Origin: Paractinoplanes abujensis
GTDB lineage: Bacteria; Actinomycetota; Actinomycetes; Mycobacteriales; Micromonosporaceae
Length of the DNA stretch: 64,000 nucleotides
Reading direction: 5' to 3'
Assembly: GCF_014204895.1 (NCBI RefSeq)
Contig: NZ_JACHMF010000001.1
Location: 7,998,001 to 8,062,000 of the forward strand
The position numbers and the translations under genes are program-made. The notes under the pieces were generated by a model that had not been told where the DNA came from, made no database searches, and saw nothing but the letters and a program-made list of their open reading frames with translations. This document shows positions 46,383-56,488 of this stretch, one piece after another. Numbering within the stretch: position 1 is the first letter of the stretch; each line of letters begins with the position of its first letter.

Positions 46383-46442
46383 TTCACACGTACGAAACAG
46401 TCGGTCACGCGCCGGAAATCGCGCGTAGACCGTGCGTGAAAC
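46383..46442 (+). promoter_or_regulatory. GlnR-box-like half-sites upstream of amtB
   Basis: Half-sites in the expected order are TTCAC-n6-GAAAC (46383-46398), GTCAC-n6-GAAAT (46404-46419) and TAGAC-n7-GAAAC (46426-46442). The recalled GlnR consensus in Streptomyces is gTnAC-n6-GaAAC repeated. They lie 90-150 bp upstream of amtB, a classical GlnR target. Confidence 0.55.
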
Positions 46443-46534
46443 CTCCGACCGGAAGTCTCTCGTCACGAAACCGGCCGACCGGCGACGCCGCCCGTGGCTG
46501 TGTGTGAGACACCTTCATTCCGAGAGGAGGCAGC

Positions 46535-48276
<1,742 letters not shown>

Positions 48277-48286
48277 CCAGCCCGAG

Positions 48287-50554
48287 ATGACGACCATGTC
48301 CAGCGAGCCGCCGCCCCCGCCGCAGGTGCCGGTCGGCGGCTCGCTGGACAAACTGCGCGAACACATCGGCGCCGCCGCCCGGCAGGATCGGGCCGCGGCG
48401 CTCGATGCTTGGCTGCGCGAGATGTTCCCGGCCCACGTGCCGGGGGTCAGTCTGGTCGCGGTGGGCGGGCTGGGCCGGCGCGACTGCGCCCCCTACAGCG
48501 ACCTCGACCTCGTGCTGCTGCACAACGGCGCGGCCGGCATCGACCGGATCGCCGCCGCTCTCTGGTATCCGATCTGGGACGCCCGGCTCGGCCTCGACCA
48601 CTCCGTGCGCACTCTGCCGGAGGCGCTGTCGGTCGCGCACGACGACGTCAAGGTCTCCCTGGGCCTGCTCGACGCCCGCCACGTGGCCGGCGACGCGGCC
48701 CTGACCGCCGAACTCGTCGCGGCCGCGGGCGACCAGTGGCGGCGCACTGCCGTACGGCTGCTGCCGGCGCTCAAGGAACTGACCACCACCCGCTGGGCGA
48801 GCCACGGCGAGCTCGCGTTCCTGCTCGAGGGCGACCTCAAGGAGGCGGCGGGCGGGTTGCGCGACGTCACCCTGCTGCGCGCGATCGGCCGCGCCGGGGT
48901 GGCGGACACCATGCGACCGGCCGTACGGGCCGCGAACCTGCGCCAGCTCGACACCCGCGACGCGCTGCACCTGGCGGTCGGGCGCCGCGTCGACCGGCTG
49001 GTCGCCCAGGAACGCGGGGCCGTGGCCGACCTGCTCGACCTCGACGACGGGGACGCGCTGCTGCGCCGGGTCGCGGGGGACGCCCGTACGGTGGCCCACG
49101 CCCTGGACGACGCCTGGCGCGCCGCCGATCGGCTCCGCAGCGGCCGCCGCCGGGGTCTGCCCGCGGGAACGCCGAGCCGCCGCCCGGTCGCGCGGGACGT
49201 GGTCGAGCAGGACGGCGAGCTGGTTCTGGCCCGCACCGCCATCGGGCCCAAGCCCGACCCCAGCCTGTCGCTGCGCGTCGCCGCCGCGGCCGCCGTCGTG
49301 CAGCTGCCCATCGCCCGGGCCACCTCCGAATGGCTGGCCGCGTTCTCGCCGCCGCTGCCCAACCCGTGGCCGCCCGCCGCCCGGGCCGCGCTGGTGTCGC
49401 TGCTCGGTTCCGGCCCCGGCCTGCTGCCCACATGGGAGACCTGCGACCGGTACGGGCTGACCGACGCCTGGCTGCCGGAGTGGGCGCGGATGCGGAGCCT
49501 GCCCCAGCACCACCCGATCCACCGGTTCACCCTCGACCGGCACCTCGTGCAGGCCGCGTACGAGGCCACGGCGTACGCGCGGGAAGTCGACCGGCCCGAC
49601 CTGCTGCTGATCGGCGCGTTCCTGCACGACGTCGGCAAGGGCCTGCCCGGGGATCACAGCGTGGTCGGCGCCCCCGTCGCGGCCGACATCGCGACCCGGA
49701 TCGGGCTGCCCCCGGCCGACGTGGCCACCATCGAGAAACTCGTACGGCTGCACCTGTTGCTGCCCGATGTGGCGACCCGCCGCGACCTGAGCGACCCGAT
49801 GACGATCTCGTCGGTGGCCGAGACGGTCGGCGACGCCACCACGCTCGACCTCCTGCACGCCCTGGCCCGCGCCGACTCGCTGGCCACCGGCCCGGCCGCC
49901 TGGTCGGACTGGAAGGGCCGGCTGATGACCGAGCTGGTCAGCCGCGTGCACACCGCGCTCGACACGGGCGAGCTGCCCGAACCGCCCGCGCCCGACCCCG
50001 AGCTGCTCGACGGCGATCTGCCCGCCGTGCACCTCGACGGGGACCGCCTGGCCGTGGCCGCCGCCGACCGCCGGGGACTGCTGGGCGCGGTCGCGGCCTG
50101 CCTGGCCATGCACCGGCTCGACGTCGTGGGGGCCAACGCGGGCACCGTCGACGGGCGGGCCATCGTGGAGTTCTTCACCCAGCCCCGCTACGGGAGCCCG
50201 TACGACCCGGTGGCGCTCGCGGCCGACCTGCGCCGGGTGGCCGCGGGGGACGTGTCGGTGACCCAGCGGGTGCGGGCGCGGGCGATGAGCGCGCGGGGCG
50301 GCACGGCCTCGCCCCGGGTGGTGTGGCAGCGCGACGTGGCCACCGACGCGGCGGTGCTGGAACTGCGCGCGGCCGACTCGCCGGGGTTGCTCTACCGGGT
50401 GGCGACGGCGCTCGACGAGGCCGGGGCCGAAGTCCGGGCGGCTCGCATCTCCACCCTGGGCGGCGACGTGGTGGACGCGTTCTACCTGGTCGGGTCGTGG
50501 GCCGATCGGGCCGAACGCGAGCGCGTAACGGCCACAGTGCTGGCCGCCGTGTAA
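48287..50554 (+). CDS. glnD: PII nucleotidyltransferase/removing enzyme GlnD
   Basis: The 755-residue protein has a nucleotidyltransferase motif GGLGRRDCAPYSDLDLVLLH (near residues 60-78). A GlnD-specific helical region, an HD motif FLHDVGKGLPGDHS (near 446) and two C-terminal ACT domains (AVAAADRRGLLGAVAACLA, LELRAADSPGLLYRVATAL) follow. It adds and removes a nucleotide on PII according to nitrogen status. It lies 10 bp after glnB. In relatives ffh usually follows; here an unrelated glycan locus does. Confidence 0.95.
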   Translation: MTTMSSEPPPPPQVPVGGSLDKLREHIGAAARQDRAAALDAWLREMFPAHVPGVSLVAVGGLGRRDCAPYSDLDLVLLHNGAAGIDRIAAALWYPIWDARLGLDHSVRTLPEALSVAHDDVKVSLGLLDARHVAGDAALTAELVAAAGDQWRRTAVRLLPALKELTTTRWASHGELAFLLEGDLKEAAGGLRDVTLLRAIGRAGVADTMRPAVRAANLRQLDTRDALHLAVGRRVDRLVAQERGAVADLLDLDDGDALLRRVAGDARTVAHALDDAWRAADRLRSGRRRGLPAGTPSRRPVARDVVEQDGELVLARTAIGPKPDPSLSLRVAAAAAVVQLPIARATSEWLAAFSPPLPNPWPPAARAALVSLLGSGPGLLPTWETCDRYGLTDAWLPEWARMRSLPQHHPIHRFTLDRHLVQAAYEATAYAREVDRPDLLLIGAFLHDVGKGLPGDHSVVGAPVAADIATRIGLPPADVATIEKLVRLHLLLPDVATRRDLSDPMTISSVAETVGDATTLDLLHALARADSLATGPAAWSDWKGRLMTELVSRVHTALDTGELPEPPAPDPELLDGDLPAVHLDGDRLAVAAADRRGLLGAVAACLAMHRLDVVGANAGTVDGRAIVEFFTQPRYGSPYDPVALAADLRRVAAGDVSVTQRVRARAMSARGGTASPRVVWQRDVATDAAVLELRAADSPGLLYRVATALDEAGAEVRAARISTLGGDVVDAFYLVGSWADRAERERVTATVLAAV

Positions 50555-50585
50555 CCAACCTTCTCGTCGTGGCGTTAGCCGGGGC

Positions 50586-53000
50586 ATGCGGCCACACCCA
50601 TCCGGACTGCTCGATGATCATGTGACGGCGGCCGGCTCCCGGTTCCGGCTGGCCCTGACCGCCACCGCCGCGCGCAACCGATCGCTGGACGCCCGCGAGC
50701 TGATGGCCCGGGCCGCGCTGGGCCCGCACGGCACGCTGGAACAACTGCTGCACGCGGCGCGGACCGGCGACCGGCGGTGGCTGCGGCGCATCCGGCGTCG
50801 GGTCGACCCCGCGCTGGTGGCGGCGGTCGCGCACATCATGGGCTTGCAGGAGCTGCGGCCGACCGACCGGGACGACGCGATCGCGCTGTTCGAGCTGGTG
50901 CGGCGGGCGTGCGGCGCGCGGGCGTTGTCGCCGGCCAACCAGACCCTGCACGCCCAGCTCGCCCTGGCCCATCAGGGGCCGGAACGGGCGCGCAAGCTGC
51001 TGCGGCGCTACCTGAAGATCGCCGAGCCGGCCCGGGCCGGGCTGTCGGCCGATCTGCTCGTCGGCCGGCGCGGGTGGGCCGCCGCCTTTCAGGCGCTGAT
51101 GCCGGCGCCGGGTCCCACAGGGGCACTGTTCGACGACCTGAGCACGGCCCCGGTGGAGCGGGTGGAAGGGGCGCACCGGGTCTCGGTGATCGTCACCGCG
51201 TACCGGCCGGATCGGGGGCTGATCACCGCGGTGCGCTCGATCCTCGCGCAGAGCTGGGCCAACACCGAGGTGATCATCGTGGATGACGCCTCGCCGCCCG
51301 AGTTCGAGCCGGTGCTGCGCGAGGCCGTGGCGCTGGGCGAGCGGATCACGCTGATCCGGATGCCCGAGAACGCGGGCACGTACGCGGCCCGCAACGCGGG
51401 GCTCGACGCGGCCGGCGGGGAGTTCGCGACCTTCCAGGACTCCGACGACTGGTCCCATCCGCGCCGGATCGAACTGCAGGTGCGGCCGCTGATCGAGGAC
51501 CGGCGGCTGGTCGCCACGACCTCGGACGGGCTGGCGGTCACCGACGAACTGATGTGCACCCGGCCGGGCGTGCGCAGCGGGCGGTTCAACCCGTCGTCGC
51601 TGCTGCTGCGGCGGGGCACAGTGCTGCGCACAGTGGGCTACTTCGACCGGCTGCGCAAGGCCGCCGACTCCGAGTACATCGGGCGGATCCAGGCCGCCTT
51701 CGGCGCGGGCCGGGTGCGTCACCTCGACTCGCTGCCGCTCGCGCTGATCCGGCTGTCGGCGGGCTCGCTGTCCCGCGCCGAGATCCGGGCGCACTGGATG
51801 CACCCGGCGCGGACCGCGTACATGTCGGCCTACCAACGGCATCACCAACTCATCGCACAGCGGCGGGCCAGCGCGTACCGGCCGGCGGACGGGTCGGACC
51901 GGGCCTTCCCGGCGCCCGATCACCTGCTGGGGACCGTACGGGAAAGCGCCTACGACGTCGTGATGGTGGCCGACTGGCGGTTCCTGGAGAGCCCGCAGCG
52001 GACGGCGCTGGACGAACTGCGGGCGCTGCACGCGGCCGGGTTCCGGGTGGCGGTGCTGCAACTCGACTCGTACCGGGCGATCCAGCTGCGCCGGCTCCCG
52101 CTCGCCGCACCCGTGCAGGACCTGGTCAACGGCGGGGTCGTCGACCGGATCGCGCTGACCGACCCGGTCACCGCGGCGCTGCTGGTGGTGCGGCAGGCGG
52201 GCGTGCTCACCTTCGCGGCGGCGACGGACTCCGGCGTCCGGGCCGAGCGCGCCCTGATCGTGGCGGACCGTGCGCCCGTACGGGCCGACGGCAGCGACCA
52301 CCGTTACGACCCGCCCGCCTGTGCGGAGGTGGTGCGTGAGCTGTTCGGGGCGGAGCCGTCGTGGGTGCCCCAGGATCCCGGGGTGCGGGCCGCGCTGCGG
52401 TCGGTGGCGGACGTGGCGGCGGAGGACCTGCCGCTCGCGCTGGCGCCGGGCGGGTGGGTCGCCGACCGTACGGGGGCCTCGGCGGGGTCGGCCATCGTCG
52501 GCACCGATCTCTGCGACGCGGCGAACTGGCCGTCCGACGCCGCCGACAGCCTCGCGGTGTGCCGCCGGGTGCCCGGGGCCGACGTACGGGTCCGGCTGCC
52601 CGACCGGCCCGCGGGCACCTGCGACGTGCCGGTGGAGCCGACGTGGCTGGGCTACCAGACAGGTGACCTGGAATCGCGGCCGTTCCTGCACCAGCTCGAC
52701 TTCTATCTGCACTTCCCGCCGCGTGAACAGGCCGAATGGTATTCGCGGCCGGCACTGGAGGCCGCGGCGGCGGGGTGTGTGGTGGTGATGCCCGTACGGT
52801 ATCGGGGTCTCTACGGGGACGCGGCCGTGTACTGCACACGGTCCGAAGTGGACGCCCTGATCGCGCGGTACCGGGCCGATCCGGCGCTCTTCGCCGCACA
52901 GAGCCGCCGGGCCCGGCAGGTCGTGGCGGCCGCGCACGACCCCGGGCAGTTCGTGGCGCGGATCGCGGCCCTGCTGCCCGCTCTGCTGACGATCCCGTAA
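50586..53000 (+). CDS. Multidomain glycosyltransferase: helical repeat, GT2 and GT-B-like domains
   Basis: The 804-residue protein has three parts. Residues 1-195 are helical, TPR-like (LLHAARTGDRRWLRRIRRR, LALAHQGPERARKLLRRYL). Residues 198-400 are a GT2 domain with SVIVTAYRPDRGLITAV, VIIVDDASPPEFEPVL and DxD-type QDSDDWSHP. Residues 455-804 form a GT-B-like region with YDVVMVADWRFLESPQ and FYLHFPPREQAEWYSRPALEAAAAGCVVVMP. No TM or signal peptide is visible, so it is cytosolic. It starts 31 bp after glnD. The sugar and acceptor are unknown. A paralogue lies at 54212-56416. Confidence 0.82.
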   Translation: MRPHPSGLLDDHVTAAGSRFRLALTATAARNRSLDARELMARAALGPHGTLEQLLHAARTGDRRWLRRIRRRVDPALVAAVAHIMGLQELRPTDRDDAIALFELVRRACGARALSPANQTLHAQLALAHQGPERARKLLRRYLKIAEPARAGLSADLLVGRRGWAAAFQALMPAPGPTGALFDDLSTAPVERVEGAHRVSVIVTAYRPDRGLITAVRSILAQSWANTEVIIVDDASPPEFEPVLREAVALGERITLIRMPENAGTYAARNAGLDAAGGEFATFQDSDDWSHPRRIELQVRPLIEDRRLVATTSDGLAVTDELMCTRPGVRSGRFNPSSLLLRRGTVLRTVGYFDRLRKAADSEYIGRIQAAFGAGRVRHLDSLPLALIRLSAGSLSRAEIRAHWMHPARTAYMSAYQRHHQLIAQRRASAYRPADGSDRAFPAPDHLLGTVRESAYDVVMVADWRFLESPQRTALDELRALHAAGFRVAVLQLDSYRAIQLRRLPLAAPVQDLVNGGVVDRIALTDPVTAALLVVRQAGVLTFAAATDSGVRAERALIVADRAPVRADGSDHRYDPPACAEVVRELFGAEPSWVPQDPGVRAALRSVADVAAEDLPLALAPGGWVADRTGASAGSAIVGTDLCDAANWPSDAADSLAVCRRVPGADVRVRLPDRPAGTCDVPVEPTWLGYQTGDLESRPFLHQLDFYLHFPPREQAEWYSRPALEAAAAGCVVVMPVRYRGLYGDAAVYCTRSEVDALIARYRADPALFAAQSRRARQVVAAAHDPGQFVARIAALLPALLTIP

Positions 53001-53031
53001 CGGACCGGGTCGCCGCGCCGTTGACCTCGGT

Positions 53032-54015
53032 GTGCGGATCACCATGACCAGGCTGCGGCGGCTGGCTCGGGCCGTCGTGCGCCGGCTGCGGGGCCTGACC
53101 CGGCGGCAGCTGGCCGGCCTGCTCGTCATCGTGCCGCTGGCCCTGGGCATCGCGATGATCGGTCAGGTGGCCGTCGCCGTCGTCCTGCTGGCCGTGCTCT
53201 ATCTGCTGCGCCGGATCGAGGGCTCGAACCGGGCGACCCACGAGTCCGCACGCGAGCTGCGCGCGACCGTCGAACAGTTGCAGCGCCGGGTGATCGCCGC
53301 AGTGGAGAAGGAACGGCTCGCCGCGGGCGACCGGCACCAGGAGCTCACCGAGGCGATGGCGCGGACCGAGCGCCTCACCGGCCGCGGCGCCGAACTGCTG
53401 CTGCGCGAACAGCGCCAGGAGATCGAGGCGCTGTTCCAGCTCTTCCAGGCGGTCAGACCACGGGCGCCGATGCCCTCGGCCGGGCCCGGCCTGCAGCCGA
53501 CCGACCTGCTCGGCCTGGTGTATGTGGGCCGGGAACGGCGGCCGGGCCTGACGGTGGCGCTGGGCTGCGGTCCCGCGACCGTCTGGCTGGGCTACGCCCT
53601 GACCGGCACGGGTGGGCGGCTGGTGGCTGTCGACCACGATGCGGGCCGGGTCTCGCTCGTACGGGGGTTGCTGGCCGAACACGGGTTGACTTCGGTCGAG
53701 CTGCGGCACGTGCCACGGGCGGAACTGGTGGTCGAAGGGCGAACTGTCGACTGGTACGACGTCGATCGGCTGGACGGCCTGAACGACGTCGACCTCCTGC
53801 TCGTGGATTCGGGCCTGGCGCCCTCCGCGGCCGACCCGCTCGCGCCCGCACTGCATGTGCTGGGCCGCCGCCTGGCCCCGGGCGCGGCCGTGGTGGTGGA
53901 CGAGGAACCCCGGGTGGCGCCGCGCCAGGGCGGGGGCTTCGGCCTGACCGTACAGCGTCGCCTGCCGGGCCGCTGGGCAGTGCTCTCCCAGACAGCCGCC
54001 TCAACCCCGGCCTAG
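53032..54015 (+). CDS. Membrane-anchored coiled-coil protein with methyltransferase-like domain (copy 1)
   Basis: The protein of up to 327 residues has a basic N-terminus, two close hydrophobic segments (LAGLLVIVPLALGIAMIGQVAVAVVLLAVLYLL), a coiled coil (about residues 70-140) and a cytosolic Rossmann domain. That domain begins after a linker QLFQAVRPRAPMP. Motif I reads TVALGCGPATVWLGYAL and motif II VAVDHDAG. The usual acidic residue before the glycine loop is Ala, so SAM binding is uncertain. GTG 53032 or ATG 53044 could start it. A paralogue is at 60670. Confidence 0.7.
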   Translation: MRITMTRLRRLARAVVRRLRGLTRRQLAGLLVIVPLALGIAMIGQVAVAVVLLAVLYLLRRIEGSNRATHESARELRATVEQLQRRVIAAVEKERLAAGDRHQELTEAMARTERLTGRGAELLLREQRQEIEALFQLFQAVRPRAPMPSAGPGLQPTDLLGLVYVGRERRPGLTVALGCGPATVWLGYALTGTGGRLVAVDHDAGRVSLVRGLLAEHGLTSVELRHVPRAELVVEGRTVDWYDVDRLDGLNDVDLLLVDSGLAPSAADPLAPALHVLGRRLAPGAAVVVDEEPRVAPRQGGGFGLTVQRRLPGRWAVLSQTAASTPA

Positions 54016-54033
54016 GTAGGGCCTAGCCGGAAA

Positions 54034-54072
54034 TACCGCTACCCCGCCGCGGGGGACGGCGGGGTAGCGGTA
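54034..54072. terminator. Strong hairpin between convergent genes
   Basis: TACCGCTACCCCGCC (54034-54048) pairs perfectly with GGCGGGGTAGCGGTA (54058-54072), a 15-bp stem with a nine-base loop. It lies 19 bp after the stop at 54015 and 140 bp beyond the convergent gene. No T run follows. Confidence 0.75.
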
Positions 54073-54211
54073 CGCGGGGTGGGGGAGTGGTTCTTCCCCG
54101 CGTGTCGGAGCGGCGGGGGCCGTTCCGAAACTCTGTGGCTTGTGCCCTTAGGAATCGGTTGCCCGGGGGGCCGGTTGACGATCCGCTCGGGTGCCAAACG
54201 GTTGCCGATTC

Positions 54212-56416
54212 TCAGCTTTGTGAGGCCAGCCACGCGACCCGTTCGGCGTAGAGCTCGTGGGCGTGGTGGCGGCGGACGAAGTCGGAGCCGCGGGCCGCCT
54301 GTTCGCGCAGCGCATTGCGGTTGGCGTGAAGCTGTCCGACGGTGTCGGGCACCTCTTCCGGCGTGCAGTAGACCGCGGCCTCCCCGAAGGCGGGCGCATA
54401 GCGGTAGGGCAGCACGGCGACGCAGCCCGCGGCCAGCGCGGCCAGCACGTCGGGGGCCGGGTCGGCGGGCTCGTCGTCGGCGGGCAGGTGCAGGTAGAAG
54501 TCGATCTGGTAGAGGAACGAGCGCAGCGTGACGTCACCGGGGCCGTAGACCAGCCAGCTGCGTGGGGTGCCGAAACGGCCGAACGAGCGGGGTGCGGAAC
54601 CGGCCGTGTCGAGCAGGCGGACGTCCATGCGGGCCGAGTCGGGTAGTTCGTCGCGCAGGCGCCGCCATTCGGCCCGGCCGCCGCGGCAGTGCCGGCCCAG
54701 CACCGGGCGGTCGGCTCGCGGGCCGCGCCGGTCGAGCCGCCACTGCGCCGCGTCGAGCGTGCTGGGCAGGTCGAGGGTGGCCAGGGCGGCCTCGGCGCCG
54801 GTGAGTTTGCGGCGGCCGTCGGCTCCGGCCGGCGCCCACAGCGGTTTGCGGCCGAAGAGCCGGATCGCGGCTGCGGCAGCTTGGGGGACGACGTTCGCGT
54901 CCTCGATGACGACCCGTTGCGCCCGGACGCCGCTGGGCAGGTCGGGCGCGTGCTGCAGGACGCGGGCGGAGCGGGCCACCACGAGCCGGGTCCGCACGTC
55001 GTCGGTCAGTTCGACCTGGGTCAGCTCGCCGCTGTTGATCAATGTCTGGACGGCCGGGTCGAGGTTCCGCGGCCCGTCGCGCAGGTTGGTCAGCACGTCC
55101 AGGTGCAGCAGGGCGGCCCGCAGGCCCCGCGCGGCCAGGGCCCGCAACTGCCCGGCCCCGGCGGCCCCCGCGCCGCCGGCCGTGGTCCAGTCGCCCGCCA
55201 GCACCGCGTCGTACGCCCGGGCCCCGGTCTGCCCGAGCAGCTGCCGCGGTGCGGCGAATCCCCGTACGGGAAGGGGTCTCGACGAGGACGAGTGCGCGAG
55301 CGAGTAGGCCGACCGGTAGGACCGCCGGGCCGGATCCACCCACCCCGGCGGCGAGCCGGGTCCGGTGATCAGGGCCAGCGGCGCACCGTCCACATGCGAG
55401 ATGGCGGCGGGTCCGAGAACCGCCCGCATGCGCGCGACGTACTCCGCGTCGCCCCCGATGCGTACGGGGTCGAAGTGCCCGACCGCCGCCAGCGCCCGGT
55501 CCCGCCGCGTCATCAGCGACGACAAATGTTCCGTGCGGGTCGATGTCATCCCCGGCCGGGTCACCACCAGGCGGGGCGTCACCCGCATGCCGTTCACTGT
55601 GGTGGCGCAGACGTTCTCGTCGGCCAGCAGCGGCGCCGCCTGACGTTCCAGCCGCAGCGGATGCGACCAGTCGCCGGCGTCCTGGAAGGTCACGAAGTCC
55701 CCGGTCGCCGCGTCCAGCCCGGCGTTGCGGGCCACGTACTTCCCCGCGCCGGCGAGCATGTGGATCACCCGTACGCGCGGGTCTAGCGCGGCCGCCGCCC
55801 GCAGCACCGGCTCGAACTCCGAGGGCGAGCCGTCGTCGACGACCAGGATCTCGTGGTTGGTCCACGTCTGCCGCACGAGGGAGCGCACCGAGGTCAGCAG
55901 TGACTGGTCGGGCTGCCACACGGTGACGATCGTGGTGATCCGGCACGGGTGGCCCGTGCGCTGCACCGGTCCCGTCGTGACCCGGTCGTACGGGGTGCCC
56001 GGCCCGTCGGTCACCTGCACACGCGGCGCGGGCAGCAGGGACGCGAAATCCCACGTGCCGTTTCCTTGCGCGTACGGGTTGGCCAGGTCGACGGTGAGCG
56101 CGATGCGCACCGGGGCGGGCACCGCGGGGTACGCCGACAGCAGCGCCCGGGCCCGGTCGTGGTCTCCGGTGGCGTACGCGATCTGGCAGTGCAGTCCTTG
56201 ATGGGCGGGTGCGATCGGGCCGCGGGTGCGCAGCCCGTCGAGCAGGGTCAGCGCGTCGGTCTGGTCGTCGGCCCGCAGGTTCTGCAGCGCGATCACGCGG
56301 GCCAGTTCGCCGGTGGCCCACGGGTCGCCCGTGTCGGCGATCCGGGCCAGGGGTGCGCGCGCGGCGATCGACCGCGCTTGCAGGGCGGCGACGGCAAGAG
56401 GATGCGTGTCTTCCAC
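54212..56416 (-). CDS. Paralogous GT2/GT-B fusion protein with altered DxD motif
   Basis: The 734-residue protein matches the 50586-53000 product along its length. It has a helical repeat (GLHCQIAYATGDHDRARALL), GT2 domain (TTIVTVWQPDQSLLTSVRSLVRQTW, ILVVDDGSPSEFEPVLRAA) and GT-B-like end (FYLHLPADDEPADPAPDVLAALAAGCVAVLP). At the metal site it reads FQDAGDWSHP where the paralogue has FQDSDDWSHP, removing the second Asp of the DxD. It may be less active, use another geometry or be regulatory. Start GTG 56416 on the minus strand shares a short divergent promoter region with the next gene. Confidence 0.8.
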   Translation of the reverse strand: MEDTHPLAVAALQARSIAARAPLARIADTGDPWATGELARVIALQNLRADDQTDALTLLDGLRTRGPIAPAHQGLHCQIAYATGDHDRARALLSAYPAVPAPVRIALTVDLANPYAQGNGTWDFASLLPAPRVQVTDGPGTPYDRVTTGPVQRTGHPCRITTIVTVWQPDQSLLTSVRSLVRQTWTNHEILVVDDGSPSEFEPVLRAAAALDPRVRVIHMLAGAGKYVARNAGLDAATGDFVTFQDAGDWSHPLRLERQAAPLLADENVCATTVNGMRVTPRLVVTRPGMTSTRTEHLSSLMTRRDRALAAVGHFDPVRIGGDAEYVARMRAVLGPAAISHVDGAPLALITGPGSPPGWVDPARRSYRSAYSLAHSSSSRPLPVRGFAAPRQLLGQTGARAYDAVLAGDWTTAGGAGAAGAGQLRALAARGLRAALLHLDVLTNLRDGPRNLDPAVQTLINSGELTQVELTDDVRTRLVVARSARVLQHAPDLPSGVRAQRVVIEDANVVPQAAAAAIRLFGRKPLWAPAGADGRRKLTGAEAALATLDLPSTLDAAQWRLDRRGPRADRPVLGRHCRGGRAEWRRLRDELPDSARMDVRLLDTAGSAPRSFGRFGTPRSWLVYGPGDVTLRSFLYQIDFYLHLPADDEPADPAPDVLAALAAGCVAVLPYRYAPAFGEAAVYCTPEEVPDTVGQLHANRNALREQAARGSDFVRRHHAHELYAERVAWLASQS

Positions 56417-56488
56417 AACTGATCAACGATCAAGGGGCCTGGGTGAATTGTCCGTATCGCCCGATTGCCACGGGTCGTTGACCATCGC
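56417..56488. promoter_or_regulatory. Divergent promoter region with TGATCGTTGATC element
   Basis: This 72-bp gap between divergent glycosyltransferase genes contains GATCAACGATCA at 56421-56432, the reverse complement of TGATCGTTGATC. The same 12-mer occurs upstream of the paralogous gene at 62284-62295. It is a direct repeat of TTGATC/TGATC with a 7-bp period. A second shared stretch is TGTCCGTATCGCCCG (56448-56462), reverse complement similar to CGGGCAAAACGGACA at 62304-62318. Confidence 0.5.
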
